Assembly: GCF_002849855.1 (NCBI RefSeq)
Contig: NZ_CP018616.1
Coordinates: 2,963,710 to 3,027,709, forward strand
DNA: 64,000 bases
DNA from: Vibrio azureus
GTDB taxonomy: Bacteria > Pseudomonadota > Gammaproteobacteria > Enterobacterales > Vibrionaceae
Direction: 5' to 3'
The notes under the pieces are model-generated. The model was not told where the DNA came from, did not search any database, and was given only the letters and a program-made list of their open reading frames with translations. Position 1 is the first letter of the stretch, and each line of letters begins with the position of its first letter. Below are positions 41,178 through 50,018 of the stretch, piece after piece. A program made the translations under genes and the position numbers.

Positions 41178-43010
41178 TTAACGCTGAGTAAGGTGTTCCT
41201 GGATGAGGTCAAGGAACGCATCAGCGTATTTTTCCAGTTTACGTTGTCCCACCCCACTCACAGCCAGCATTTCACCATAAGAAGTAGGCAAGATATCTGC
41301 CATATCAATCAAGGTTGCATCACTAAACACAACGTAAGGAGGCAATCCATCCTCATCAGCAATGGATTTGCGTAATTTGCGTAATTTAGCAAACAATTTT
41401 TTGTCGTAGTTTTTGCTGCTCAACTTATCGGATTTTGCCGCGCGTGCCGCGGTATCCAAACGAGGAACCGCTAATTCCAATGAAATATCACCTCGCAGCA
41501 AAGGGCGCGCTTCTTCGGTGAGCTGTAAAGTTGAATTGCGGGTAATGTTTTGACACAGTAACCCTTTATGAATCAGCTGACGAAAGATGCTGATCCAATA
41601 ATCATGGCTATGGTCTCGCCCGATCGCGTAAGTTGAAATTTTATCGTGGCCATTTTCGCGTACACGGATATTTTGCATCCCCCTCAAAACTTCAACCACG
41701 TAACCCATACCAAAGCTTTGATTAACTCGATAAACACACGATAACGCCTTACGCGCTTGCTCTGTCGCATCGAAGCGTTTCGGTGGATCTAAACAAATGT
41801 CACAGTTACCACATGGCTTTTCACGATATTCTCCAAAATAGTTCAGTAATACTTGGCGACGACAAGTCTGAGCTTCGGCAAAAGCACTCATCGCATTCAG
41901 TTTATGACTTTCAACCTGCTTCTGTGGCCCGTCATCTTTTTCATCTAGCATACGACGTAACCAGCTAATATCTGCTGGGTCATACAGCATCATGGCCTCA
42001 GCGGGTAAGCCATCACGACCTGCTCGCCCTGTTTCTTGATAGTAAGACTCGATATTACGTGGGATATCAAAGTGGACAACAAAACGCACGTTAGGCTTGT
42101 TAATCCCCATTCCAAATGCGACAGTAGCAACCACAATCTGAATATCATCACGTTGAAACGCTTCTTGCACATAAGCTCGTTCATCAACGTCCATACCCGC
42201 GTGGTAGCCAGCCGCTCGAATATGGTTATTACAGAGTTTTTCTGTCACCATCTCCACTTTTTTACGGCTGCCACAATAAATGATCCCGCAATGTCCTCTT
42301 TGGGTATCTAAATAACGGAGAATCTGTGAGATCGGCTTATGTTTCTCTACCAAGTTATAGCGAATATTTGGTCTATCAAAGCTGCCTAGATAAACTTCTG
42401 GTTCATTGAGTTGTAAACGATCAAGAATATCTTTGCGCGTTGCATCATCAGCGGTAGCGGTTAAGGCCATAAAAGGCACATGAGAAAACTGCTGCTTGAG
42501 CTGACCCAGTGCCGCATATTCCGGCCTAAAGTCATGACCCCATTGTGAAATACAATGCGCTTCATCGACGGCAATCATACTTAGTGGCAGCGCCTCTAAC
42601 CGTTCGATAAAGTCACGCATCAGAACACGCTCTGGCGAGACATAAACTAATTTTATCTGCCCGGCATGCATACGGTTATAAACATTAATCAGAGTTTCTC
42701 GCGACATCGTCGAATTAACACACTCTGCTGCTACGCCGTTGGCTTTCAATTGATCAACTTGGTCTTTCATCAAAGAGATCAGTGGTGAAATGACCAAAGT
42801 AATTCCTTCTCTAACCAAAGCAGGGATCTGATAACATAATGATTTCCCGCCCCCCGTCGGCATAATCACTAAGCTATCTCGACCTTCTACCGCTGCATCA
42901 ATGACCTTTTGTTGACCATCACGGAAAACGGTATAACCAAACACCTCTTCAAGAACTCGTTGGGGCGTGATTGGCAAATCGGATTGTTCGGCTAAGACAG
43001 TCGAAGTCAT
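41178..43010 (-). CDS. recQ: ATP-dependent DNA helicase RecQ
   Basis: RecQ unwinds DNA during recombination and repair of stalled forks. The 610-residue protein has the Walker A MPTGGGKSLCYQ, DEAH (AVDEAHCISQWGHDFRPEY), motif VI QETGRAGRDG, the RecQ zinc-binding region with Cys in CRRQVLLNYFGEY...CGNCDICL, and a C-terminal HRDC domain (about 530-610). The length is that of E. coli RecQ. It is followed by the DUF3630 gene and is divergent from rarD. Confidence 0.96.
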   Translation of the reverse strand: MTSTVLAEQSDLPITPQRVLEEVFGYTVFRDGQQKVIDAAVEGRDSLVIMPTGGGKSLCYQIPALVREGITLVISPLISLMKDQVDQLKANGVAAECVNSTMSRETLINVYNRMHAGQIKLVYVSPERVLMRDFIERLEALPLSMIAVDEAHCISQWGHDFRPEYAALGQLKQQFSHVPFMALTATADDATRKDILDRLQLNEPEVYLGSFDRPNIRYNLVEKHKPISQILRYLDTQRGHCGIIYCGSRKKVEMVTEKLCNNHIRAAGYHAGMDVDERAYVQEAFQRDDIQIVVATVAFGMGINKPNVRFVVHFDIPRNIESYYQETGRAGRDGLPAEAMMLYDPADISWLRRMLDEKDDGPQKQVESHKLNAMSAFAEAQTCRRQVLLNYFGEYREKPCGNCDICLDPPKRFDATEQARKALSCVYRVNQSFGMGYVVEVLRGMQNIRVRENGHDKISTYAIGRDHSHDYWISIFRQLIHKGLLCQNITRNSTLQLTEEARPLLRGDISLELAVPRLDTAARAAKSDKLSSKNYDKKLFAKLRKLRKSIADEDGLPPYVVFSDATLIDMADILPTSYGEMLAVSGVGQRKLEKYADAFLDLIQEHLTQR

Positions 43011-43188
43011 GGGAAATCTCAGGTTGGGTCGTTAAAGGTAGGCGCCAAGCAGGCTACCCATTCGCAAGACAGGCGAACATTGTAAAGGGGTTTGATCGCG
43101 AATAAAACCGCAAATTGTTAGATGATTTCATAAGCAACTTTTTATAATATCGTTTGCCTTATTACATAAAAGGGAAATGTGCTTAATC

Positions 43189-44082
43189 ATGACGACTGAG
43201 CGGCAAGACACAAAACATGGGGCGCTTCTGGCGATTAGTGCTTACACCATGTGGGGCATTGCCCCCATCTACTTTAAATCTATTCATCATGTTGCTCCGT
43301 TAGAAATATTAAGTCACCGGATAATCTGGTCATTTTTTCTTCTGGCAGCTTTACTCTATTTCGGCCGTCATGGACGTTTAGTTCGAGATATCATCAAGAA
43401 CAAAACAAAAATGCTTTACCTACTCGCAACCGCCGTCTTAGTCGGAACAAACTGGCTGATCTTTATTTGGGCTATTCACGCAAATAAAATGCTTGATGCT
43501 AGTCTTGGCTATTATATTAATCCGTTGTTCAATGTATTGCTGGGAATGCTTTTCCTCGGAGAGAGGCTGCGTAAACTCCAATGGGTAGCGGTAACTTTAG
43601 CCGCCTGTGGTGTAATTGTGCAATTGTTGATCTTTGGCTCTGTTCCCTTGATTGCTATTGTTCTCGCTACGTCATTTGGCTTGTATGGACTTCTACGAAA
43701 AAAAGTCAGCGTCGATGCTAAAACAGGCTTATTTATCGAAACCGTGGTCATGCTCCCTGCCGCTCTCATTTACCTGTTGTTTATCACTGACACCCCAACA
43801 TCAAATCTACTCAATAACACTTGGCAGTTAAACGCGCTTCTTGTTTCAGCGGGCATTATTACTACCTTACCCCTACTTTGCTTCACTGGTGCGGCGACAC
43901 GCCTTAAGCTTTCTACTTTGGGCTTCTTCCAATACATTGGTCCCAGCTTGATGTTCTTGCTTGCAACCTTGATTTATGGTGAAACATTCACATTGGACAA
44001 AGCAATCACCTTTGCCTTTATTTGGAGCGCTTTACTGATCTTTAGTATCGATGGTTTACGAAGCAATCGTCAGCCAAGTTAA
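43189..44082 (+). CDS. rarD: RarD (EamA family transporter)
   Basis: This 297-residue membrane protein with ten helices matches RarD, an EamA/DMT superfamily member described as conferring chloramphenicol sensitivity or resistance, with an unproven natural substrate. Signatures: SAYTMWGIAPIYFK at the start, LSHRIIWSFF and LGYYINPLFNVLLGMLFLGERL. The ATG at 43189 places 10 residues before the first helix, as in E. coli RarD. A slightly earlier ATG at 43177 is possible but has its AGGG too close. Confidence 0.85.
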   Translation: MTTERQDTKHGALLAISAYTMWGIAPIYFKSIHHVAPLEILSHRIIWSFFLLAALLYFGRHGRLVRDIIKNKTKMLYLLATAVLVGTNWLIFIWAIHANKMLDASLGYYINPLFNVLLGMLFLGERLRKLQWVAVTLAACGVIVQLLIFGSVPLIAIVLATSFGLYGLLRKKVSVDAKTGLFIETVVMLPAALIYLLFITDTPTSNLLNNTWQLNALLVSAGIITTLPLLCFTGAATRLKLSTLGFFQYIGPSLMFLLATLIYGETFTLDKAITFAFIWSALLIFSIDGLRSNRQPS

Positions 44083-44392
44083 ACTTCCCCATATTATGAT
44101 GCCCCTTATCCCTAACTTTAATAAGGGGCAAAATTCTGCATCAACTAGGTTCCTCATTCACACCTGTAATAACAATAATAAAAACATAAGATTATGTTAT
44201 AATTAGAAAATAAAGTAAAAACCCTATAATTTGTATTTTTTCTTCGCTAGCCATCCGCACGATCACACCCTGATAAAAACCCTTCTTTTAATAGTGAAAT
44301 TGCCGTCATTATCCACTAATTATCCTTACAGGTATGCACAGTGATTCGTTCAATCCTGCTGCAGTCGATGTCACTTGGCTATGGAGAAAAAT
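44083..44392. other. Gap between rarD and the DUF1800 gene
   Basis: It holds a hairpin GCCCCTTAT / ATAAGGGGC (44101-44129) just after rarD, a possible weak terminator, and two TATAAT-like hexamers at 44198-44203 (with an upstream TG) and 44225-44230. These may be promoters for the DUF1800/DUF1501 pair, but neither has a clear -35. Confidence 0.4.
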
Positions 44393-45895
44393 ATGGAAAA
44401 TTTAACTCAACAGCAAGCTTGTCGGTTTCTAGATTTAGCCACAATGGGAGTGAAACAGTCAGAAGTTACCTATTTATTGTCACTGGACGACAGAGGGCAA
44501 TGGATAAACGAACAAATTGCCCAACCTTATATGGATCACCTTCAACAAACTCGCTACCAAGCACACTCTCGCAACTTATCTGCAAGTACGCAAGATTGTC
44601 GTGTTGGAGCATGGTTTGATATTGCGCTTAATGACAACGCTCAATTGCGTCAGCGTGTGGCTTTTGCTCTTAGTCAGATCTTTGTTGTAAGTGAGAAGGA
44701 TAGCAACCTTATCCAAAATGCAGACGCACTCGCGAACTTCTATCAATTACTGACTCAGGGCGCTTTTGTATCTTTCAAAGACTTACTGCGGGATATCACG
44801 CTATCGCCAGTCATGGGGCTGTATCTAACCATGAATGGTAATAAGCCACAGAGTATTACGGGGCAAGCCCCCGATCAAAACTATGCTCGTGAAGTGATGC
44901 AACTTTTTACCATCGGATTACATCAATTAAATATGGATGGCTCGTTCGTTTTAGATGAACAAGGAAAACCACAAGAAACCTATCAAGATTCAGATATAGA
45001 AGCGCTTGCACGTGTTTTTACCGGCTGGGACGTCGATAATAGTAATACACTTGTCCCAATGGTAGCCGATGAAACACAACATGATACCAACACGAAATAC
45101 ATCCTGAATCAAACCTACCCTCAAGGTCAAACCGCTCGCCAAGATCTAGAACAATTCCTCGAACAGATATCCTCACACCCAAATGTCGCGCCATTTATTT
45201 CGACTCTACTCATCAAACGCCTTACCACATCAAATCCAAGTCGAGAATACGTTTATCGGGTCGCAAATATTTTTTATAACAGTGATGGTAATCTCGCTGA
45301 AGTGATTCATGCCATATATACCGATAGGGCTTTGTTTGACACTCCGAGTCATCACATGGCGAAGGTAAGAGAACCCATACTTGCTATGACCTACCTCTAC
45401 AGGGCTTTACATGCCTATCCCGGAGGTGGTAACGACATCATTTATGATCCCATGAGCTACAAAGAAACCTTTAATCAATACCCATTGGGGGCCAACTCTG
45501 TCTTTAATTTCTATTCACCGAATCATATGCCACCTGGCGATCTTACCCAAAAAAGTTTAACGGCTCCTGAGCTGGCTATCATCGATTGGGGACAATTAAT
45601 CAATATGGGAAACATCTTTTACCGCTGTCTTCGGGATTATGGGCAAAACCGTGGTAACAGCAGTAATAAAAAAGAATTATATGTTGCTCCCGCAGCACTT
45701 GAAGACTTAGCCCAATCTGGCCAAGGCGAACAGCTCTTAGATACCATCAACCTATGGGTGCTTAATGCTCAAGGTTCACCTGAAGTGTTAGCCCGATTAC
45801 AAAACATTTATAACGGCCACAACAACAAATTTTATGCCGTGCACAAGATGCTATTCCTCGCGTTTATCTCTCCCGATTTCATGGTACAGGAGTAA
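44393..45895 (+). CDS. DUF1800 domain protein
   Basis: This 500-residue protein shows the DUF1800 pattern: an N-terminal helical region, the conserved LRQRVAFALSQIFVVSEKD, MGLYLTMNGNKP, QNYAREVMQLFTIGLHQLNMDG, and the C-terminal MTYLYRAL...LGANSVFNFYSPNHMPPG. The ATG at 44393 has GGAG six bases upstream. It lacks an obvious signal peptide. DUF1800 genes are habitually followed by DUF1501 genes, as here, 3 bp downstream. The pair is of unknown function and is found in many marine bacteria. Confidence 0.85.
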   Translation: MENLTQQQACRFLDLATMGVKQSEVTYLLSLDDRGQWINEQIAQPYMDHLQQTRYQAHSRNLSASTQDCRVGAWFDIALNDNAQLRQRVAFALSQIFVVSEKDSNLIQNADALANFYQLLTQGAFVSFKDLLRDITLSPVMGLYLTMNGNKPQSITGQAPDQNYAREVMQLFTIGLHQLNMDGSFVLDEQGKPQETYQDSDIEALARVFTGWDVDNSNTLVPMVADETQHDTNTKYILNQTYPQGQTARQDLEQFLEQISSHPNVAPFISTLLIKRLTTSNPSREYVYRVANIFYNSDGNLAEVIHAIYTDRALFDTPSHHMAKVREPILAMTYLYRALHAYPGGGNDIIYDPMSYKETFNQYPLGANSVFNFYSPNHMPPGDLTQKSLTAPELAIIDWGQLINMGNIFYRCLRDYGQNRGNSSNKKELYVAPAALEDLAQSGQGEQLLDTINLWVLNAQGSPEVLARLQNIYNGHNNKFYAVHKMLFLAFISPDFMVQE

Positions 45896-45898
45896 GTT

Positions 45899-47589
45899 AT
45901 GTCGATTACACGTAGAAATTTCTTGAAAGGTGCATCAAGCACCGCATTCTCCGGTCTAGTGCCATTATCACTGTCCTTACCAGTAGGCAAAACGTTGGCC
46001 AATGAAAGTAACGAGTATCGAGCCATGATCTGCCTGTTTCTCCATGGTGGAAACGACTCATTCAATATGATTGTACCTAGAGATAGCAATACTCAATACA
46101 CGGCAGCAAGACCAAATATTTTTCTCACGGAAGCTGAGAAGTTAGCAATCCCAAATTCAGAGTCTGGACAAGCATTAGCAATTAATGCCCGTATGCCTAA
46201 CATTGCAGAGATGCTTAATCAGGGGCAAGGGGCTGCTCTACTCAATATCGGTACCTTAGTTGAACCGACCAATAAGCAAAACCTCTATCAAGTGCGCAAA
46301 CCAAACAACCTGGGAGCACACAATAAGCAACAAACAGCTTGGCAATCGAGCTGGGGAGAAAATGGTTACCACCCTTATGGTTGGGCGGGCTTAATGATGG
46401 ATATACTTAGCGATTACAGCACCGTTTCTGACTCCATTTCCTTTACAGGCAACGAACTTCTGGCAGGCACAACCTCGAAAGATATTTCACTTTCTTCCGG
46501 TGAAATTAGAGCAATGGATGCCTTAGGACAATCAAGCGCGATTAATAATCAATTAACCAGCTTGGTCAACGCACCTTATGGCTCCGATTTCAAACGAACT
46601 TACAACCAACAACTTAAAGATATTTTAGATTTTCAGACAGATCTTCAATCGGTACTTGATACCTACCCAGAAGACACCAGTATTCCAAGCTCTTCACTAG
46701 GAAAACAGTTAAGAATGGTCAGAAGCATGATACAAGCCGCATCTGATTTAGGCCACCAGCGGCAAGTCTTTTTTGTCAATCTTGGTGGATTTGATAATCA
46801 CCGCAACCAAAGAGGACGTCATGATGGGCTGCTTGAAACCATCGATTTAGCCGTAAGTGCCTTTCACCGTTCTTTAGAAACATTATCATTAACGGAGCAA
46901 GTCGTTACTTTTACCCTCTCAGACTTTGGCAGAACAATAGAAAACAACAGTAATCAGGGCACGGATCATGGCTGGGGCAGTAATCAACTCATGATTGGGG
47001 GAATAAATTTATTCCATCCCAATCATCAGAGCAACTTAGCGCAACTTTGTGCCGTTGGATGGGGTTAAGTGAACAGGATGTCGACTTAATATTTCCAACA
47101 CTCTCACCTTATAATAGCAATCCATTCTCAAGCCGTTACCTCGGTGTATTGGGTAACTACCTCAATGAAGAGCAAGAATCAGAGTTAGCGATTTTAGCAG
47201 TAAGTGCAACTGAAACGCGCGTCGATCACACGCCAGAAATGGCCATTGATGGTAACCCAGCAACAAAGTGGACAGCAAAAGGACGAGGGATACAATATTT
47301 GATTCAATTAGAAACCACGTCTAACGTTAGTAAACTTAACTACTCCCAAGCCAAAGGAGATGTCCGCCAATACGAATTTGACATCGAAGTCAGTAATAAT
47401 GGCATCGACTTCGAACTGGTTGGTCAAGTCTTGACTCCTGGCAGTACGACGGAAACAGTGACTCAAACCATAGGCAAAACAGGGGTTAACTTCATACGCC
47501 TGACCTGTAACGGTAATAATGGTGACGACCCTAAATTAGTCTTGTGGAATAATTTTCAAACTTTAGCGGTTCTAGGCTACACCACCTAG
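45899..47589 (+). pseudogene. DUF1501 protein with C-terminal F5/8 type C domain, frameshifted
   Basis: The first part (45899-47068) is a DUF1501 protein with a Tat signal (ITRRNFLKGASS) and the family motifs FLHGGNDSFNMIVP and FSDFGRTIENN...DHGWGSNQLMIGG. It ends early at LAQLCAVGWG. The +1 frame from about 47050 continues RWMGLSEQDVDLIFP, which is how the family normally proceeds, then a discoidin-like F5/8C domain (about 47180-47580, containing DGNPATKWTAKG). Restoring one C in GCCGTTGG to GCCCGTTGG joins them into an uninterrupted frame. It may be a lesion, a sequencing error or a programmed shift. Two unlinked genes are less likely. Confidence 0.75.
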
Positions 47590-47650
47590 TAAAACACTAT
47601 TTGGTTTTGACGCGTTTATTTTTTACAAGACAATTTACAAACAACACGAT

Positions 47651-47681
47651 AAGCTTGGTTAATAAATAACCAAGCTTTTTT
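47651..47681 (+). terminator. Terminator after the DUF1800/DUF1501 pair
   Basis: AAGCTTGGTTA / TAACCAAGCTT hairpin with a 5-base loop and a T-run, 17 bp before the araC-type gene start. Confidence 0.85.
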
Positions 47682-47697
47682 ACTTTGACTGCGCTGC

Positions 47698-48495
47698 ATG
47701 GAAAAAATTAGACATTACTCAACTGAGCATACTGACTTAAGCTTAATCGAAGCAAAATACCAAAAGTTTGCTTTTCGAAGCCATTATCATCTTGATTTTC
47801 ATCTCGGTTTAATCACACAAGGTGAACAAAAGTTTGTCTGCAAAGGCCAGCAGCATCAAGTCGGTTCTGGTCAGATCGTCATCATGCCACCCGATGAGTT
47901 GCATGACGGTGAATCCAAACTAGACTGCGGTTATGAAGTTAATGTCTTTGCTATCGAGCCCAGCCTTTTAGGGGATCTAACCGATCTTAAGCACCATGGT
48001 CAAATCATCAGCTTTAATCAATTGATCATCTCCGATCCTCTTGTATTTTCACAATTAATTAACTTACATCAATACCTTCGACGAGAAGACTTAAGCCAAC
48101 TTGCTCAAGATTGCTTACCCTTCGAAGGATTCCAGCCGCTACTTTCCAGATACGCCTGCGTTGATCAACAAAAAGTCACCGCACTTGGTAAACAGTCTTT
48201 AGCGACACTCAAGGACTACCTTATGGCCAACCTTGATCAAGCGGTACGCTTAGAGACCTTATCTCAACTCTGCCAGCTGAGCCCAACTCAATTTCAACGT
48301 CATTTTAAAGCACAAACAGGCATGACTGCCTACGCTTGGTTTGCCCATTTACGGCTAGAGCAAGGATTAAAACTGCTCAAAGCGGGTCATTGCGGTACTG
48401 ATGTTGCCCATCAAGTCGGTTTTTATGATCAAGCCCATTTTAGTAAAGCATTCAAACAAACCTATGGCCTGTCTCCTTCACAGATCATTCGCTGA
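47698..48495 (+). CDS. AraC family regulator with cupin-like sensor domain
   Basis: This 265-residue regulator has an N-terminal cupin-type domain (FRSHYHLDFHLGLITQGEQKF, GQIVIMPPDELHDGE) and a C-terminal double helix-turn-helix (about 170-265, LETLSQLCQLSPTQFQRHFKAQTGMTAYAWF, and VAHQVGFYDQAHFSKAFKQTYGLSPSQ). No ribosome-binding sequence precedes the ATG, and the preceding terminator ends only 17 bp away, so the mRNA may be leaderless or start elsewhere. The adjacent LysE exporter, 100 bp downstream on the same strand, is the likely target. Confidence 0.83.
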   Translation: MEKIRHYSTEHTDLSLIEAKYQKFAFRSHYHLDFHLGLITQGEQKFVCKGQQHQVGSGQIVIMPPDELHDGESKLDCGYEVNVFAIEPSLLGDLTDLKHHGQIISFNQLIISDPLVFSQLINLHQYLRREDLSQLAQDCLPFEGFQPLLSRYACVDQQKVTALGKQSLATLKDYLMANLDQAVRLETLSQLCQLSPTQFQRHFKAQTGMTAYAWFAHLRLEQGLKLLKAGHCGTDVAHQVGFYDQAHFSKAFKQTYGLSPSQIIR

Positions 48496-48595
48496 ACTTC
48501 GACACCTAATTTGTAAATCTGCCATTTTTTTACAAGCCGTCTAACCCAAGCCTATTCATAATCATCGTCTTAGTTCTACAGAAGTTGATATTGTT

Positions 48596-49255
48596 ATGAA
48601 TGAATCTACCGTTTTACTGACTCTCGCCACCATACATTTTATTGCACTAATGAGTCCAGGGCCTGATTTCGCTCTAGTAGTCCAAAATGCGACTCGATAT
48701 GGCCGTCAAACAGGTTTTTATATCGCACTTGGCTTATCGGTGGGTATTGCCCTGCACTCTTTTTTAAGCTTAACAGGCGTCAGTTTTGTGATTCACCAGC
48801 ACCCTCTTGTTTACACTGCGATTCAATTTATGGGTGGCAGTTATCTACTTTATCTAGGAATCATAGCCTTACGAGGTGTGATCAGCTTGATCAAAAAACC
48901 CAATTCTGATCAACAAAGCAAGCCGACTAGCTTAGTGATCAGCAACAAGCGTCATGCATTTACTAAAGGCTTTATGACCAATATTTTAAACCCGAAGGCA
49001 CTGGTATTTTTTGTCAGTTTAATGTCCAGCATTGTACCTGTAGGTATGTCGACCGTTGGCAAAGCAACCGCATTAGTCATCTTATTTGTCCTATCACTGG
49101 TTTGGTTTTCCAGTTTGGCATGGATGCTATCAACACCACGCTTACAGCAACGCTTACATCAAGCAGCAATCTATATTGATGGTATTTGCGGTGCAGTATT
49201 TACTCTGGTTGGTGCCAGCATATTTTTTACAACCATAAGTCAGCTGATTCATTAA
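48596..49255 (+). CDS. LysE family translocator
   Basis: This 219-residue exporter has the LysE signature MSPGPDFALVVQNATRYGRQTG, then GLSVGIALHSFLSLTGVS, GGSYLLYLGIIALRG, and NILNPKALVFFVSLM. It belongs to the amino-acid-exporter family and is a second LysE member, distinct from rhtB at 8.5 kb. The pairing with an AraC regulator suggests substrate-induced export. The substrate is unknown. Confidence 0.85.
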   Translation: MNESTVLLTLATIHFIALMSPGPDFALVVQNATRYGRQTGFYIALGLSVGIALHSFLSLTGVSFVIHQHPLVYTAIQFMGGSYLLYLGIIALRGVISLIKKPNSDQQSKPTSLVISNKRHAFTKGFMTNILNPKALVFFVSLMSSIVPVGMSTVGKATALVILFVLSLVWFSSLAWMLSTPRLQQRLHQAAIYIDGICGAVFTLVGASIFFTTISQLIH

Positions 49256-49325
49256 ATGTTTGCTGGGCTGAACAATAAAAAATTAACTCTCCTTCAAAGG
49301 AGAAGACACTTTTTACTCTCAACTT

Positions 49326-49343
49326 TGTGCGAGATCGCTTACA
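49326..49343. promoter_or_regulatory. UvrY/GacA-type binding box upstream of csrB
   Basis: TGTGCGAGATCGCTTACA fits the 18-base palindromic box recognised by UvrY/GacA/VarA (TGTAAG-N6-CTTACA) with its two halves. It lies about 160-177 bases upstream of the predicted csrB start, similar to the upstream location known for csrB genes. Activation is inferred, not shown. Confidence 0.7.
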
Positions 49344-49467
49344 TCTGCTTAGGTGAAGCACTCTTTGTTTAGGGTAAAAAGCACCAAAATAAAAAATAAG
49401 TTATTGAAAATTAATTGATTTGTCCTTTTTACCTATCGCTCATATTAAAAAATGTGAGCTGAAGCCG

Positions 49468-49495
49468 TTGTCTGAATTCATGAAACACGTAATAT
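49468..49495 (+). promoter_or_regulatory. csrB promoter
   Basis: TTGTCT (49468-49473) and TAATAT (49490-49495) with a 16-base spacer. A start at G49503 would lie seven bases after the -10. Confidence 0.65.
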
Positions 49496-49502
49496 TAACC
49501 CT

Positions 49503-49915
49503 GTCGGAAGGATTCTGACACGGAACAGGAAACACCATGGATAGGTGAACTTCAGGATGAAGAAACGATGACTCAGGATGAGTGGTCGGGTATGGATTGC
49601 AAAACGGACATTGAATGGACTCAATAGTAACTAGGACGGTTACTACTAAGGAAAGACAAGGACTCCTCTGGAAGAGGCAAGGATGTTACATCAGGATGAT
49701 GTAAAGGACACCGCTCACGGAACAAGTGATGAGAACTAACTAGGACAGTTAGTAGACCAGGATAAGGTCATGGACACCGCTAGGATGGCGACGTAAGGAT
49801 TATGCTGAAGGAATACAGCACACTATCAAGGATTTGATGCAAGGAGCACCTTTAGTAGCTGGATTGCTGCGGGTAAAACTCTAACCCCGATGGGTGCAAA
49901 CCCTCGGGGTTTTTC
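49503..49915 (+). ncRNA. csrB: CsrB-family regulatory RNA
   Basis: An RNA of about 413 bases with about 26 GGA motifs, many as AGGA or CAGGAT within short hairpins (for example GTTACATCAGGATGATGTAA, and CTAACTAGGACAGTTAG with GGA in the loop). It starts with GTCGGAAGGATTCTGAC and ends at a terminator (CCCCGA / TCGGGG plus T-run). This is the design of CsrB/CsrC, which titrates the RNA-binding regulator CsrA. It lies in a gap of more than 700 bp between the LysE gene and uvrD. No open frame covers it. Which Vibrio copy (CsrB, C or D) it is cannot be told here. Confidence 0.9.
49883..49915 (+). terminator. csrB terminator
   Basis: AACCCCGA / TCGGGGTT hairpin followed by TTTTCTTT, at the end of the GGA-rich RNA. 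Confidence 0.85.
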
Positions 49916-50018
49916 TTTGTCTAAAATCTGACTTACTAAAGCCGGAAAGAACCCCACAAGGGCGTTAAGCACACCCCTTAATTGGTCGACTTTGCTCATT
50001 TAGCCGCGAAACTGATGT

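Noticed and set aside
44341..44619. Open frame overlapping the start of the DUF1800 gene
   Set aside because: It is in another frame, without a ribosome-binding site, and the DUF1800 frame has clear family motifs.
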